Assembly: GCA_026706845.1 (NCBI GenBank)
Contig: JAPOXY010000058.1
Coordinates: 1-49,937 of the forward strand
DNA from: Gemmatimonadota bacterium
GTDB taxonomy: Bacteria > Latescibacterota > UBA2968
Length of the DNA: 49,937 nt
Direction: 5' to 3'
The position numbers were made by a program, and so were the translations under genes. This document shows positions 9,615 to 18,121 of the stretch, piece after piece (positions within the stretch are counted from its first letter, which is position 1; each line of letters begins with the position of its first letter). The notes under the pieces are model-generated. The model had not been told where the DNA came from and ran no database searches. It saw only the letters and a program-made list of their open reading frames with translations.

Positions 9615-9899
9615 TCAATACACTTCTCTGCGATGGCGAAAAGAGTATAGGACGACTTCTTGTCCAAATATATCGTAACGCAGACGATAGTCGCCATGCC
9701 GAATGCGCCACTGGCCCTCTCCCGGTTTTATATCCTTGAGTTTTTTAATATGGTATTGCCTCGTGCGATTGTAGGGATCCTCGCCGAGAATGACACGTAA
9801 CCCCTCAAGGACTTCCACCAGTTCGGGATGTTGTCTAAGGCGTTTTCGGGCATCGCGCAGAAATCGGGATGAAGTACGAATAAGAAACGGTTGCGGCAT
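9615..9899 (-). CDS. RelE/ParE-family toxin
   Basis: The 94-residue protein has the RelE/ParE pattern: an N-terminal helix pair with many basic residues (RFLRDARKRLRQ), then GQWRIRHGDYRLRYDIF and a final strand VVLYSFRHRREVY. RelE members cleave mRNA in the ribosome, ParE members poison gyrase; the sequence alone does not say which. The C-terminal His-Arg-Arg-x-x-Tyr is common in the RelE branch. It is the second gene of a leftward pair, 12 nt downstream of the antitoxin gene, the usual order for this class of type II module. Confidence 0.85.
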   Translation of the reverse strand: MPQPFLIRTSSRFLRDARKRLRQHPELVEVLEGLRVILGEDPYNRTRQYHIKKLKDIKPGEGQWRIRHGDYRLRYDIFGQEVVLYSFRHRREVY

Positions 9900-9911
9900 T
9901 ATAGATAGTGC

Positions 9912-10220
9912 CTATGAATGCGTTTTTACTTTTTTGGGGTCGTCGCCAGCATGTAGTTCAGACAAAAATTCATCCAGAGGTCTGGTTTCGCCTTGTCGAT
10001 ATTCTTTATACCCCTCCGCAATCTGCTCTTGCATCTCGGAATCTTGGAGTTCTAACCAATCTTCCATATCATCTATGTCCATAATACCAGCAATGGGAAT
10101 ACCGTTTTTTTCCAGGATGAAACACTCGTTATTGAGATGTGCCCGCCTTACGATCTGTCCCAAATTGGTGCGGGCCTCGGTTAAAGGAACGCGATGTACC
10201 ATAGGAGTTGTTTTTTTCAA
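9912..10220 (-). CDS. Phd/YefM-family antitoxin
   Basis: The protein carries the Phd/YefM DNA-binding start, VPLTEARTNLGQIVRRAH, followed by a strand pair (CFILEKNGIPIAGIMDIDD) and an acidic, probably disordered C-terminal toxin-binding part. It should neutralise the adjacent RelE/ParE toxin and repress the pair. The start is uncertain. A TTG at 10220 has a good site, AGAGGTG, 6 nt upstream and gives 102 residues; the ATG at 10202 has no such site, and an ATG at 10322 would add about 34 residues unlike the family and would place the likely promoter inside the gene. I prefer the TTG. Confidence 0.8.
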   Translation of the reverse strand: MKKTTPMVHRVPLTEARTNLGQIVRRAHLNNECFILEKNGIPIAGIMDIDDMEDWLELQDSEMQEQIAEGYKEYRQGETRPLDEFLSELHAGDDPKKVKTHS

Positions 10221-10236
10221 GATGACCACCTCTGTG

Positions 10237-10254
10237 TAACATTGATTAACGTTA
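10237..10254. promoter_or_regulatory. Candidate operator of the toxin-antitoxin pair
   Basis: An imperfect inverted repeat, TAACATT-GATT-AACGTTA (6 of 7 arm positions match), lies 16 nt upstream of the preferred antitoxin start. Phd/YefM proteins bind palindromes at their own promoters, so autoregulation is plausible. Confidence 0.4.
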
Positions 10255-10271
10255 GCAAATCTATGATCAAA

Positions 10272-10298
10272 AATATATACGACTATCCAAAAGGCACA
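10272..10298 (-). promoter_or_regulatory. Possible promoter of the toxin-antitoxin pair
   Basis: Read leftward, TATATT (one mismatch to the -10 consensus) lies at 10277-10272 and a weak TTGTGC -35 element 15 nt upstream. Transcription would start just before the candidate operator. The -35 match is poor, so confidence is low. Confidence 0.3.
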
Positions 10299-10382
10299 AG
10301 TCTTAATCGACGACATGGTCACCCGTGTAATGCCTGGGAGACTGCCGCCAAACTTTATTTTTTTAAGTTGTCCGCTTTACCG

Positions 10383-12380
10383 TCAACATCCCTCACGCGG
10401 TATTTCACTGTGCCAATCGCGATGAAAAATCTCCTTTTCACCTTCATGGACCACAACTTTATTCGTCAGATAAAATAGTCTCTCATCACAGCGCATGTCA
10501 CTCTGCGTTTCTACCCGAACACGCCACGCGCCTCTAACGAGTTCAATTTTTCGCTCACACTTCGCGGTCGCTGAAAGTGGATCCATCATTTCTATTTCCC
10601 ACAGATCTTTCGCCCACTCATCTAACTTAAGCCCATCCTCAAACCGCAAACGCCCACCATCCGTCAAAACCTCATAAATCAGTTTTTCATCAACCCCATG
10701 CCAATGTCCAACGGGAAACCGCCCCGACTTCCGAAGCACGCTGTGTTTCAGTTCACAGGCACCTTCGGGATCATCATAAGGTGCTTTCAGAGCTTGACCA
10801 GACCATATAGGCAAACGCAAACACCCACCATTAAGTCGCAAAGTCACCGGCTCAGGTGACGGCCATGCCTGAGGCCAATACGCGGGCGATAAAGATACGC
10901 GCAGTGCATGCCCTTCAGATATGCGACAACCAATGGCATCGAGTCTCACCGCGACATCAAATATCTCGTCGGATTTGAGATATCTGGCTCCCTCGTGCGC
11001 TTCGCCATGCGCCAGATTGAGCACCCCCCAGCTCAAAAGTGCTGATGTGCCGTCTGGAAAAACTTCACACAATCTCACGGATATGAGCGCGCGTTCCCTA
11101 TTCGCTGACAAGCGCATAGACACTTCGGGAAAACCCAGAATATCAAGCGGCTCCCTTAAAGGTAGCGATGTAAAGATCACAGACCGCCCATCCTCTGCAC
11201 GCTGATCTGGCGGATAATCACCTATAACACCCATTGGACACCAATTTCCAGAATCCTGTCCGTGTGCCAGCGTTCCAGAAATAACCATATCGCCCACCTG
11301 CCGGGGTTCTTCGCCGAGCGATCCGTCCATGCCCAACGGATATTCGCGCACTTCACCACGGGGCCAGATAGGCTCTTCTATCCAGAACCCCGGCCAGGTC
11401 TTGTGATTGGCGGCTGGCTTTTTACTCTCCTGCATCCACACGCGCAATACAGGCTCTTCCATAATGCCGGTATCTATCCCCTTCAACCAGTAATCCCACC
11501 ACCGCAAACATTCCTGCAAAAACCCAATCGCAGGACCGGGAGTCCCTCGTTCGGGAAATTGGTGCGCCCAGGGACCAATAAGCCCTTTTTTTGGGCAGGA
11601 CAATCCTTCGAGCAATCGGGGAATCGCGTTGGTATAGCCATCTGCCCACCCACCAACAACATAAACCGCGCATGTGATCGCAGAAAAATTTTCACACACC
11701 GATCCCTGTTTCCAGTAGGCATCGCGCATCTGATGCGCCATCCATATATCGACAAATGGCGCGAGATGATTCAGCCTATCAGACCACATCTCACGCCATT
11801 TATCACCTGCATTTTTGGGATCGGGTGGCAAAGCACAATTGACCAGCATCGTCGATGCCCAATACAGCATCTTAGACGCCAGCACACATCCCCCCTTGTA
11901 ATGCACATCGTCTGCGTAGCGATCATCGGTCGAACACAAACTGATTACAGCTTTGAGTTCAGAAGGCCGGTGTGCAGCGACCTGCAACCCATTGAACCCA
12001 CCCCACGACTTGCCGTACATGCCCACCTTGCCCGTTGACCAGGGTTGCGCTGCAATCCAGGACAAGACCTCGAGCGCATCTTCTTGTTCTCGCGGCAAAT
12101 ATTCATCTAAAAGCACGCCCTCAGAATCGCCACTTCCCCGGATATCCACGCGGATTGAGGCATATCCATGACCGGCAAAATAGGGATGATGCACCGAATC
12201 CCGTACAGCAGTACCATCGCTTTTGCGGTACGGCAAATATTCCAGAATACCCGGCACGGGATTTTGTTCTGCATCTTCTGGCAACCAGATGCGCGCGGCC
12301 AATCGCGTACCATCTGACAGGGGAATCCAGATATGCTCAATCTCCCGAACAGATCGGGGAAATTCAGTAATCACGCGCAT
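10383..12380 (-). CDS. CocE/NonD-family (S15) alpha/beta hydrolase
   Basis: The 665-residue protein belongs to the X-Pro dipeptidyl-peptidase/cocaine-esterase group. The N-terminal alpha/beta hydrolase domain has an EYLPYRK segment (oxyanion region, about residues 47-53), the VDIRGSGDSEG strand and the nucleophile elbow GKSWGG with Ser125. The C-terminal third (from about 400) is a jelly-roll beta domain as in CocE. Such enzymes hydrolyse esters or amides, and the natural substrate cannot be read from sequence. No signal peptide is visible, so it is probably cytoplasmic. It is the last gene of a leftward unit, 17 nt behind a sulfatase, which suggests that both act on one desulfated or esterified compound. 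Confidence 0.85.
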   Translation of the reverse strand: MRVITEFPRSVREIEHIWIPLSDGTRLAARIWLPEDAEQNPVPGILEYLPYRKSDGTAVRDSVHHPYFAGHGYASIRVDIRGSGDSEGVLLDEYLPREQEDALEVLSWIAAQPWSTGKVGMYGKSWGGFNGLQVAAHRPSELKAVISLCSTDDRYADDVHYKGGCVLASKMLYWASTMLVNCALPPDPKNAGDKWREMWSDRLNHLAPFVDIWMAHQMRDAYWKQGSVCENFSAITCAVYVVGGWADGYTNAIPRLLEGLSCPKKGLIGPWAHQFPERGTPGPAIGFLQECLRWWDYWLKGIDTGIMEEPVLRVWMQESKKPAANHKTWPGFWIEEPIWPRGEVREYPLGMDGSLGEEPRQVGDMVISGTLAHGQDSGNWCPMGVIGDYPPDQRAEDGRSVIFTSLPLREPLDILGFPEVSMRLSANRERALISVRLCEVFPDGTSALLSWGVLNLAHGEAHEGARYLKSDEIFDVAVRLDAIGCRISEGHALRVSLSPAYWPQAWPSPEPVTLRLNGGCLRLPIWSGQALKAPYDDPEGACELKHSVLRKSGRFPVGHWHGVDEKLIYEVLTDGGRLRFEDGLKLDEWAKDLWEIEMMDPLSATAKCERKIELVRGAWRVRVETQSDMRCDERLFYLTNKVVVHEGEKEIFHRDWHSEIPREGC

Positions 12381-12397
12381 AAATTGTATATCACCCT

Positions 12398-13891
12398 CTA
12401 CAAATCGACAACCCGGGGTTTTGGTTGCCCTTTGCGCCCGTGCAAATACGCATCATTTTCCGAGGGCCATCGCATGCCGTATTGCTTGCTGCGCTGGCGT
12501 TTGTATCCGGCATTGTAATAATTGCTCGTCGCCATCCAACTGAGCAAATCTGTGAACATCTCGCCTTTCACATCGGCGTATTCAGACCTATCCCAAACAT
12601 TCCACAACTCTCCGGGATCGCGATCTAAATCATACAACTCGCCTTCTGCTTGCCCGATATAATACACCATCTTATGGGTCTGTGACCGCATCATAATCTG
12701 ATAATTATCCTCGCAAAAAACGTATTTTCGAGGCACGGGCGTCTCCCCATTCAAATACGGCATCAAAGAGCGGCCCTCCAAATAGGTCGGAACAGCTACT
12801 CCCGCAGCCTCTAAAATCGTCGGACCCAGATCCATAAGCGAAACCAGATCGCGCGTTTCGCACGGACGATCAACAGACTGCGGCGTGCGAATCATCAGCG
12901 GAATATGCACAATCGGATCGTACATTAACCACTTATACGCCAACCCGTGGTCGCCCAGCATCTCGCCGTGATCGGAACAAAAAATCAACAAACTATTCTC
13001 CAACCACCCCCGCGCTTGCAGAGCATCCATAATCTCGCCCAGCTTTTCATCAACCGTCGAAATATTCCCGTAATAATGCCGCTTCATCTCGGCGAGTTCA
13101 TCATCTGTACGCCCGCGCAAATCGATTTGCGATTCGTGATCAGTCGTCGCGTGCATATCCAGATGCGCCGCATGTTGCGGCGGCTTATCCTCCAATTCCC
13201 CATCGCGCTTCACACACGGCGGCATATCTCGATCGCAATACAGATCCAGATGACGCGGCAAGGGATCCCAAGGCTCGTGAGGTCCCGTAAAACCGATCTG
13301 TAAAAACAGCGGTTTATCACCCTGGTGATTGCGAATCCAGTTCAACGCAGAATTGCCGATAAACACATCGCTGTGAAAGCGCTCCTCCTCGTGCCACACA
13401 ACCCCCTGACATTTGTTGAGCCACTCGGGATCTGCCTTATTGCGATCATTGGGCCGCTTCACATTGTGAAACGTCATATACCTGCCCCAATCGTCATCTG
13501 CCCCACCGCCGTCCAGCGCCTTATTGGTGGGATTTTCCACAATAACGCGGTCGTGAAATCCGCCGGGAATATCACGCGGAGTCAAGTGCATCTTGCCAAT
13601 ATTCACGCAATAGTAGCCCGCATCCGATAAATCCTGCACCCAGTTGCGGTGATTTGCCCAGTGATCAAAACTATAAACGCCCGTCGTATGCGGGTACATA
13701 CCCGTAAAAATCGCCGCCCGCGACGCCACGCACGTCGCACCGGGACAATACGCCTGGCGAAACGATACACTCTCACGCGCGAGCCGATCCAGCGTGGGCG
13801 TAACCATATAATCATATCCCCACGCATGAATGGTATCAAAACGCTGCTGATCGGTAATGATAAAAATGATATGTGGCTTACCCTCAAACAT
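12398..13891 (-). CDS. Sulfatase with variant CxAxR maturation motif
   Basis: The 497-residue protein has the sulfatase fold: IIFIITDQQRFD at the N-terminus (metal-binding Asp14), the modified-cysteine site CVASRAAIFTG with Cys54, a GKMHL segment and CSDHGEMLGDHG for the second metal half-site. Sulfatases hydrolyse sulfate esters using a formylglycine made from this cysteine. The usual core is CxPxR; here alanine replaces proline. Both forms are accepted by anaerobic radical SAM maturases (anSME), while the aerobic enzyme FGE prefers proline. The start has AGGTGA upstream. It lies 9 nt after the preceding sulfatase gene and 17 nt before the S15 hydrolase. No signal peptide is seen. Confidence 0.9.
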   Translation of the reverse strand: MFEGKPHIIFIITDQQRFDTIHAWGYDYMVTPTLDRLARESVSFRQAYCPGATCVASRAAIFTGMYPHTTGVYSFDHWANHRNWVQDLSDAGYYCVNIGKMHLTPRDIPGGFHDRVIVENPTNKALDGGGADDDWGRYMTFHNVKRPNDRNKADPEWLNKCQGVVWHEEERFHSDVFIGNSALNWIRNHQGDKPLFLQIGFTGPHEPWDPLPRHLDLYCDRDMPPCVKRDGELEDKPPQHAAHLDMHATTDHESQIDLRGRTDDELAEMKRHYYGNISTVDEKLGEIMDALQARGWLENSLLIFCSDHGEMLGDHGLAYKWLMYDPIVHIPLMIRTPQSVDRPCETRDLVSLMDLGPTILEAAGVAVPTYLEGRSLMPYLNGETPVPRKYVFCEDNYQIMMRSQTHKMVYYIGQAEGELYDLDRDPGELWNVWDRSEYADVKGEMFTDLLSWMATSNYYNAGYKRQRSKQYGMRWPSENDAYLHGRKGQPKPRVVDL

Positions 13892-13900
13892 ACTCTCACC

Positions 13901-15298
13901 TCATGTCCCCAACGCAAAATGCGCCCCTGACAAAACCTGTGACGAAGCCACGCGATCGAGAATCCGCAGACGCAGTTGATTCTCAACCTCGGCCATCTCG
14001 GGCAAACCCGCGAGATTATTCACCTCATCGGGATCTTCTTGCACATTGAAAAGCAAATAGGGCTGCCCTTCGCGATTCAGCGCGATTTTCCATTCGCGAT
14101 TCAACAACATAATTTCCCCGCCGTATTCCGATATCGCTTCTGTGCGGTGTTCTCGCGTCGGATCTTCGAGAACGGGACAGGCCGATTTGGCAAACTGCCT
14201 GAAGTCGAGTTCACCACCTGCAAGCTCGACCAGCGTCGGTCCCACATCAAACCACTCAATCGGACTATCACACACCGAACCAGCGACATCACCACTCGCT
14301 GTCTCGGGCGTGCGAATCAGCAGGGGAACCCGCACCGCACCATTTAAAAGATTGCTCTTATAAATAAAACCGTAATCCCCATTCATCTCGCCGTGATCCG
14401 ACATCAGCACAACAACCGTATTATCCATCTCGCCGCGCTGTTCAATCACATCGAAAATCTCGCCAATCTGATCGTCGATCAACGCGACATTGCCCGCGTA
14501 ATTTGCGCGCAACAATTTCTCTTCCCCCGGTTCAAACGGTATCTTTTGCTTGGCGTCCAACAAACCCCGTGGGCGCTCGCGATCATCATCTGGCGCCACA
14601 ACCGGATCGGGCATATCCTCCGGATTGTACCGGCTATAATGGGGCTCTGGCGTATCCCAAGGTTCGTGCGGCCCCCCAAAACTCACCCAGCAAAACCACG
14701 GCTGATCGCGGTCATATCCCGCCAGATACTTCTTTGCCTGCTGCCCCACATACACATCCGCATAATCATCAAAAGGCAATGTCGATGGCCGCGTCACCCA
14801 GGGCTTATTGCTAAAACGCTCATCGAAATCCGCCTTATACGCATCCCACAACCCCTTCTCTTCCCACATCGCCGTCATGTACGACAAACATCGCGCGCTC
14901 GCCCTTGGCCCGCCAATCTCATCCACATCATCAAGTCCATAACTGTGCATCAAATGCTCGCGATCTCTCAAATCGCCTCCGTGCGGATGTAAATGCGTCT
15001 TGCCAAACAGACTCGTGCGATACCCCGCATCGCGCACCGCCTGCATCCACGTTGGACAATCTGGCGATAGCGTGTGGTTCTGATTATCCCACACGCCTGT
15101 ATTGTGCGGATAGTGCCCGGTAGCCAGACTCAACCGCGTTGGAATACACACCGGCGAATTGGTCACGCAATTTGAAAACCGCACGCCCTCTGTTGCAATG
15201 CGGTCCATATTGGGCGTCTCCAGCCAATCGCTCACACAACTCAGCGCATCCCATCGCTGCTGATCAGTTATAATCATCAAAATATTCGGTTTGCCCAT
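13901..15298 (-). CDS. Sulfatase (choline-sulfatase/arylsulfatase family)
   Basis: The 465-residue protein starts MGKPNILMIITDQQRWD (metal-binding Asp12) and carries the canonical formylglycine site CIPTRLSLATG with Cys51, GKTHLH, and LMSDHGEMNGDYG. It is predicted to cleave sulfate esters; the substrate is unknown. The start has AAAGGA upstream at good spacing. It leads the two-sulfatase/S15 hydrolase series, read leftward, and the two sulfatases are clearly different from each other rather than a recent duplication (different lengths and active-site motifs). There is no signal peptide, which points to a cytoplasmic, small-molecule substrate. Confidence 0.92.
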   Translation of the reverse strand: MGKPNILMIITDQQRWDALSCVSDWLETPNMDRIATEGVRFSNCVTNSPVCIPTRLSLATGHYPHNTGVWDNQNHTLSPDCPTWMQAVRDAGYRTSLFGKTHLHPHGGDLRDREHLMHSYGLDDVDEIGGPRASARCLSYMTAMWEEKGLWDAYKADFDERFSNKPWVTRPSTLPFDDYADVYVGQQAKKYLAGYDRDQPWFCWVSFGGPHEPWDTPEPHYSRYNPEDMPDPVVAPDDDRERPRGLLDAKQKIPFEPGEEKLLRANYAGNVALIDDQIGEIFDVIEQRGEMDNTVVVLMSDHGEMNGDYGFIYKSNLLNGAVRVPLLIRTPETASGDVAGSVCDSPIEWFDVGPTLVELAGGELDFRQFAKSACPVLEDPTREHRTEAISEYGGEIMLLNREWKIALNREGQPYLLFNVQEDPDEVNNLAGLPEMAEVENQLRLRILDRVASSQVLSGAHFALGT

Positions 15299-15375
15299 TC
15301 AGTGTCCTTTCTGAATTTGTTTTTGAGAACTATTTCGCCCAATATAAATGCCCAAAGTGAAATTGGCAACCGGTC

Positions 15376-15546
15376 TCAAGAAGCCTCATCGGCATCTCGA
15401 TTCGCCTGCTTCAACAGCAAAATAATCTGATCTAAGCGCTTCATAAAACCATAGAGAAAGGCAAAAATCGTACACCACAATCCCACGATAAAAAGTCCTC
15501 CGGTAATCGCCATCAGAATCAAATCATAGCGCGTAAATTCTGGCAT
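15376..15546 (-). CDS. Small single-pass membrane protein, 56 aa
   Basis: A 56-codon frame starts at the ATG 15546 with AAGGAGG just upstream. The product begins MPEFTRYDLI, has one clear membrane helix (about residues 9-34, LILMAITGGLFIVGLW onward) and a short helical, charged tail (MKRLDQIILLLKQANRDADEAS). No stop interrupts it, and the strong ribosome site supports translation. It stands 77 nt before the first sulfatase on the same strand and could be the first gene of that transcript. I do not recognise a family. The amphipathic tail with regularly spaced I/L residues could pair with a partner protein. Confidence 0.65.
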   Translation of the reverse strand: MPEFTRYDLILMAITGGLFIVGLWCTIFAFLYGFMKRLDQIILLLKQANRDADEAS

Positions 15547-15588
15547 CTTTCCTCCTTAAAATGGGGTATGCTTGCTTGCTCGCTTGCT

Positions 15589-15594
15589 ATTATA
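15589..15594 (-). promoter_or_regulatory. Possible -10 element
   Basis: Read leftward this is a perfect TATAAT, about 43 nt before the start of the 56-aa gene. No good -35 element stands at 17 nt. It may start the leftward sulfatase unit. Confidence 0.35.
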
Positions 15595-15680
15595 GTTCAA
15601 TTGCCTTATGTTCCCCTTATTCCGAGGAACAAACATCTATCTACAATAGTCAAAAATAAAATAGCTCAAAGGATAATATC

Positions 15681-16460
15681 ATGCGCCAATACCTGTGGAT
15701 CGCAATATTTTTAATCGGATGCGGCGGCAGCACCACTGCGCCGACGCCTACTGAATCCGGCCTCACCGCCCAACACGCGCGTCTGGAACCCGTACAATTT
15801 CAAACGCCAGACGGATTTCTGTTATTTGGCACGCTCTTTTCTTCTCCCAATCACCCCACGCCTCGCCCTGCAGTCATCCTGCTCCACCCATTTAACGAAA
15901 ATCACGTTCAATGGGCAGATTTTGTTCCCGAACTCGTTGCCGAGCGGGGCTATCTGGCACTCGCCTTTGACCTTAGAGGACATGGCAACAGCATCTTCCG
16001 CAATGGACAACCGGTCACAATCCAGAACTTTTCCATTGATGACGTCAACCAGATGCCGCTCGATGTCGTCGCTGCAATTGCATTTCTCAAAACCCGCTCA
16101 GAAGCCGACCCCAATCGCATCGGCGTCATCGGTACAGACCTCGGTGCCGATATCGCCTTTGTAAGCGCGGGTTTGTTTTCCGATATCAAAGCGACCGTAT
16201 CCGTTTCGCCCAACTTTCTCGGGAACCAGGTTCAGGTAGTCCTCACCGGCACCAATATCCCCGGTTTTGCACCGCGCAATATCCTCTATCTCGCGGCTTT
16301 TGGCGATGGATATGCCTACACCACATCCCAAACCATGTCTGAATTGACCCGGGGAGTTACTGCCGTGGTCGGCTTCCAGGGAACGGGGCGTGGACTCGAT
16401 TTACTCGCCCAGGGCAACGCGTGGACAACCGCCCTGGACTGGCTCGACAAAAATCTTTGA
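15681..16460 (+). CDS. Lipoprotein alpha/beta hydrolase with Ser-to-Asp nucleophile change
   Basis: The 259-residue protein has a lipoprotein signal with lipobox LIGC (Cys14), then an alpha/beta hydrolase domain: AVILLHPFNENHVQW (oxyanion region), LAFDLRGHGNS, and the nucleophile elbow at IGVIGTDLGAD. In related dienelactone-hydrolase-like proteins the elbow is GxSxG; here it is G-T-D-L-G, with Asp153 at the serine position (codon GAC). Asp nucleophiles occur in haloalkane dehalogenases and epoxide hydrolases, so this may be a different chemistry or an inactive protein. AAAGGA precedes the start. The next gene, 44 nt downstream, is also exported, so the pair may be co-transcribed. Confidence 0.8.
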   Translation: MRQYLWIAIFLIGCGGSTTAPTPTESGLTAQHARLEPVQFQTPDGFLLFGTLFSSPNHPTPRPAVILLHPFNENHVQWADFVPELVAERGYLALAFDLRGHGNSIFRNGQPVTIQNFSIDDVNQMPLDVVAAIAFLKTRSEADPNRIGVIGTDLGADIAFVSAGLFSDIKATVSVSPNFLGNQVQVVLTGTNIPGFAPRNILYLAAFGDGYAYTTSQTMSELTRGVTAVVGFQGTGRGLDLLAQGNAWTTALDWLDKNL

Positions 16461-16504
16461 AACGATGTATGAAAACGCGTCATCTCTTCACACGGGAGGC
16501 AACC

Positions 16505-18046
16505 ATGCGACCTTCAAGATGGCTATCGATCTTACTGATGGGCGCGGCACTATGCACCTTAGACCTGTCAGATATTTACGCACAGCGCGGAGGGGGTGGA
16601 CGTGGCGGTGGTGGACGCGGCGGCGGAGGGGGTGGACGCGCGGATTTGAGCCCCCAGCAACGCAGACAATTTGCCGAATACCCCTGGGATGCCCAAAAAC
16701 TCCTCGAAGCCAACGCGCAGATTCTCAACCAAATGCCAGCCCCCATACAGATGTACATACTCGATCAGGCTAAAAAATGGGACGATCTGTTTCCCGTTCG
16801 TCACCAACAACTCGAACTCTTCTTTCGCAAAATCCTCAACACCGATCGCCAGGAATTTAACGCGGTATTCGGCAATATCTTGCGCGAATTTCAGGCACTG
16901 CAGGGCAGCAGACAGGGCCGTCGGGGGCAACAAGGAGCACGCGGTGGTGGACAGGAGCGCCAGGGACAAGGAGTGCGCGGTGGCGGACAGGGAGGCCGAC
17001 GAGGGCAAGGGCAAGGAGCACGCAGTGGTGGGCAGGGACGCCAGGGGCAAGGAGCACGCGGTGGTGGAGGTGGACGCGGAGGTCCCAGTCTGAATATCAC
17101 CGACTTTACACCTGCTCAATACGCCATGATCGAACACGCTTTCGAATCTTTTGTCCTACCAGACCAGGGCTTGCCCAAAGGCGTGGTCATCATTGCGGTC
17201 ACCGGATCGGGGTCGGGATCGAATATCCCCGCCTATCTGACGTACAGAGGGGCATTATTTAACAATATCGACTACGGCAAAAAATCGCGCGATTGGATGA
17301 CCACCGTTCAAACGGCTTCACCCAATGCAATCAAAGGCAAAAATCTCAAAGTCCCTTCGCTATTTGAATATCACAACAAAGCCGTCGAGGACAAAACCCA
17401 TACGCGCACATTGGCTTTCTACCAGTCTGGGGAAAAAGAAATCCCCCCCATAGTTAGCAAAGCCAAGGGCTATGGTACCAGATACAGCCCTTCTGCCGTC
17501 AACGCACCCAGCCTCGAAAAAATCGCAGGCACCATAGAAGAACAACTCGGCACAGCCATAAAACAGGGCAAATCGCAGCGGTATATCGACCGCATGGTCA
17601 AACCCAAGCTGACCCCGGAAGCTCTCAAACTCAAAAAAGTCATCAAAGATGAGGCATTTGGGCGGCTGGTATCCGGCGTATTGATGGACAGCGAAGAAAG
17701 CCGCAAGCTCGGTAGCGCATTCATCACCGAGGTCGCGCAAAAAGCCATGGATGCCGCACTTCCCGATATTGTCTTCATCGAAATGAAAGCCAGCGATGTC
17801 TCTACCCAGACCATCTCCCAATTTCACGACACAATGAGCGCTATGGCGCGCTATGGCAGCGGCGTGACATTCGCCCTATTCGATGAACCTGCTGGCCAGG
17901 CACTCATTATCAGCCCCAAAATCATTGGCGGTCAATCCTTCGACGGCCAAAGCCTCGAAAACATATCAGCCACCCTTGCCAGAGCGAGCAGTCTCATGCT
18001 CGACGGGGCAGCGGGAACACCTGTAGCAGAGGTGAGAATGCGTTAA
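16505..18046 (+). CDS. Secreted RGG-repeat protein of unknown function
   Basis: The start at 16505 is chosen because GGGAGG precedes it and a signal peptide follows ([13 protein letters not shown], likely cut after DIYA). The mature 487 or so residues begin with an RGG tract, then a helical domain (about 45-130, [10 protein letters not shown] onward), a second Arg/Gly/Gln-rich tract of four copies of about 12 residues resembling [12 protein letters not shown], and a C-terminal domain of about 320 residues with [16 protein letters not shown] and [17 protein letters not shown] do not recognise the family. The low-complexity tracts probably act as flexible linkers or bind polyanions such as extracellular DNA or sulfated polysaccharide. 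An export signal with no lipobox suggests a periplasmic or secreted protein. Confidence 0.75.
   Translation: MRPSRWLSILLMGAALCTLDLSDIYAQRGGGGRGGGGRGGGGGGRADLSPQQRRQFAEYPWDAQKLLEANAQILNQMPAPIQMYILDQAKKWDDLFPVRHQQLELFFRKILNTDRQEFNAVFGNILREFQALQGSRQGRRGQQGARGGGQERQGQGVRGGGQGGRRGQGQGARSGGQGRQGQGARGGGGGRGGPSLNITDFTPAQYAMIEHAFESFVLPDQGLPKGVVIIAVTGSGSGSNIPAYLTYRGALFNNIDYGKKSRDWMTTVQTASPNAIKGKNLKVPSLFEYHNKAVEDKTHTRTLAFYQSGEKEIPPIVSKAKGYGTRYSPSAVNAPSLEKIAGTIEEQLGTAIKQGKSQRYIDRMVKPKLTPEALKLKKVIKDEAFGRLVSGVLMDSEESRKLGSAFITEVAQKAMDAALPDIVFIEMKASDVSTQTISQFHDTMSAMARYGSGVTFALFDEPAGQALIISPKIIGGQSFDGQSLENISATLARASSLMLDGAAGTPVAEVRMR
16916..17078 (+). repeat. Coding tandem repeat, about 36-nt units
   Basis: Four degenerate units built around GGGCAAGGAGCACGCGGTGG encode the Arg/Gly/Gln tract of the secreted protein. 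Unit length varies by multiples of three (one unit is longer), which keeps the frame. Confidence 0.75.
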
Positions 18047-18061
18047 AAGCGGAATCAGCAC

Positions 18062-18095
18062 AGGGGCGAACTGTATGTTCGCCCCTATTTTTTTT
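18062..18095 (+). terminator. Intrinsic terminator / repeat-like hairpin
   Basis: A perfect 10-bp stem AGGGGCGAAC/GTTCGCCCCT with a 5-nt loop is followed by eight T residues, 15 nt after the RGG-protein stop. The stem sequence also resembles palindromic repeats scattered in some genomes. Confidence 0.85.
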
Positions 18096-18121
18096 GTAGC
18101 CGATATAGAATGCGCCCCTCC

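Noticed and set aside
11262-12038. A 258-codon open frame opposite the S15 hydrolase gene
   Set aside because: It is a shadow of the hydrolase codon pattern; the hydrolase has a full set of family motifs on the other strand.
14393-14992. A 199-codon open frame opposite a sulfatase gene
   Set aside because: The product is low-complexity, rich in Ile, Arg and His, as expected for the reverse of a GC-skewed coding strand; the sulfatase is real.
15570-15588. A run of GCTT-like tetramers before the 56-aa gene
   Set aside because: Only four imperfect copies occur, too few and too irregular to call phase-variable or a repeat feature.
16916-17078. Repeats resembling a CRISPR-like or satellite array
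   Set aside because: The units are adjacent without unique spacers, keep the reading frame and encode an Arg/Gly/Gln tract, so they are coding repeats.
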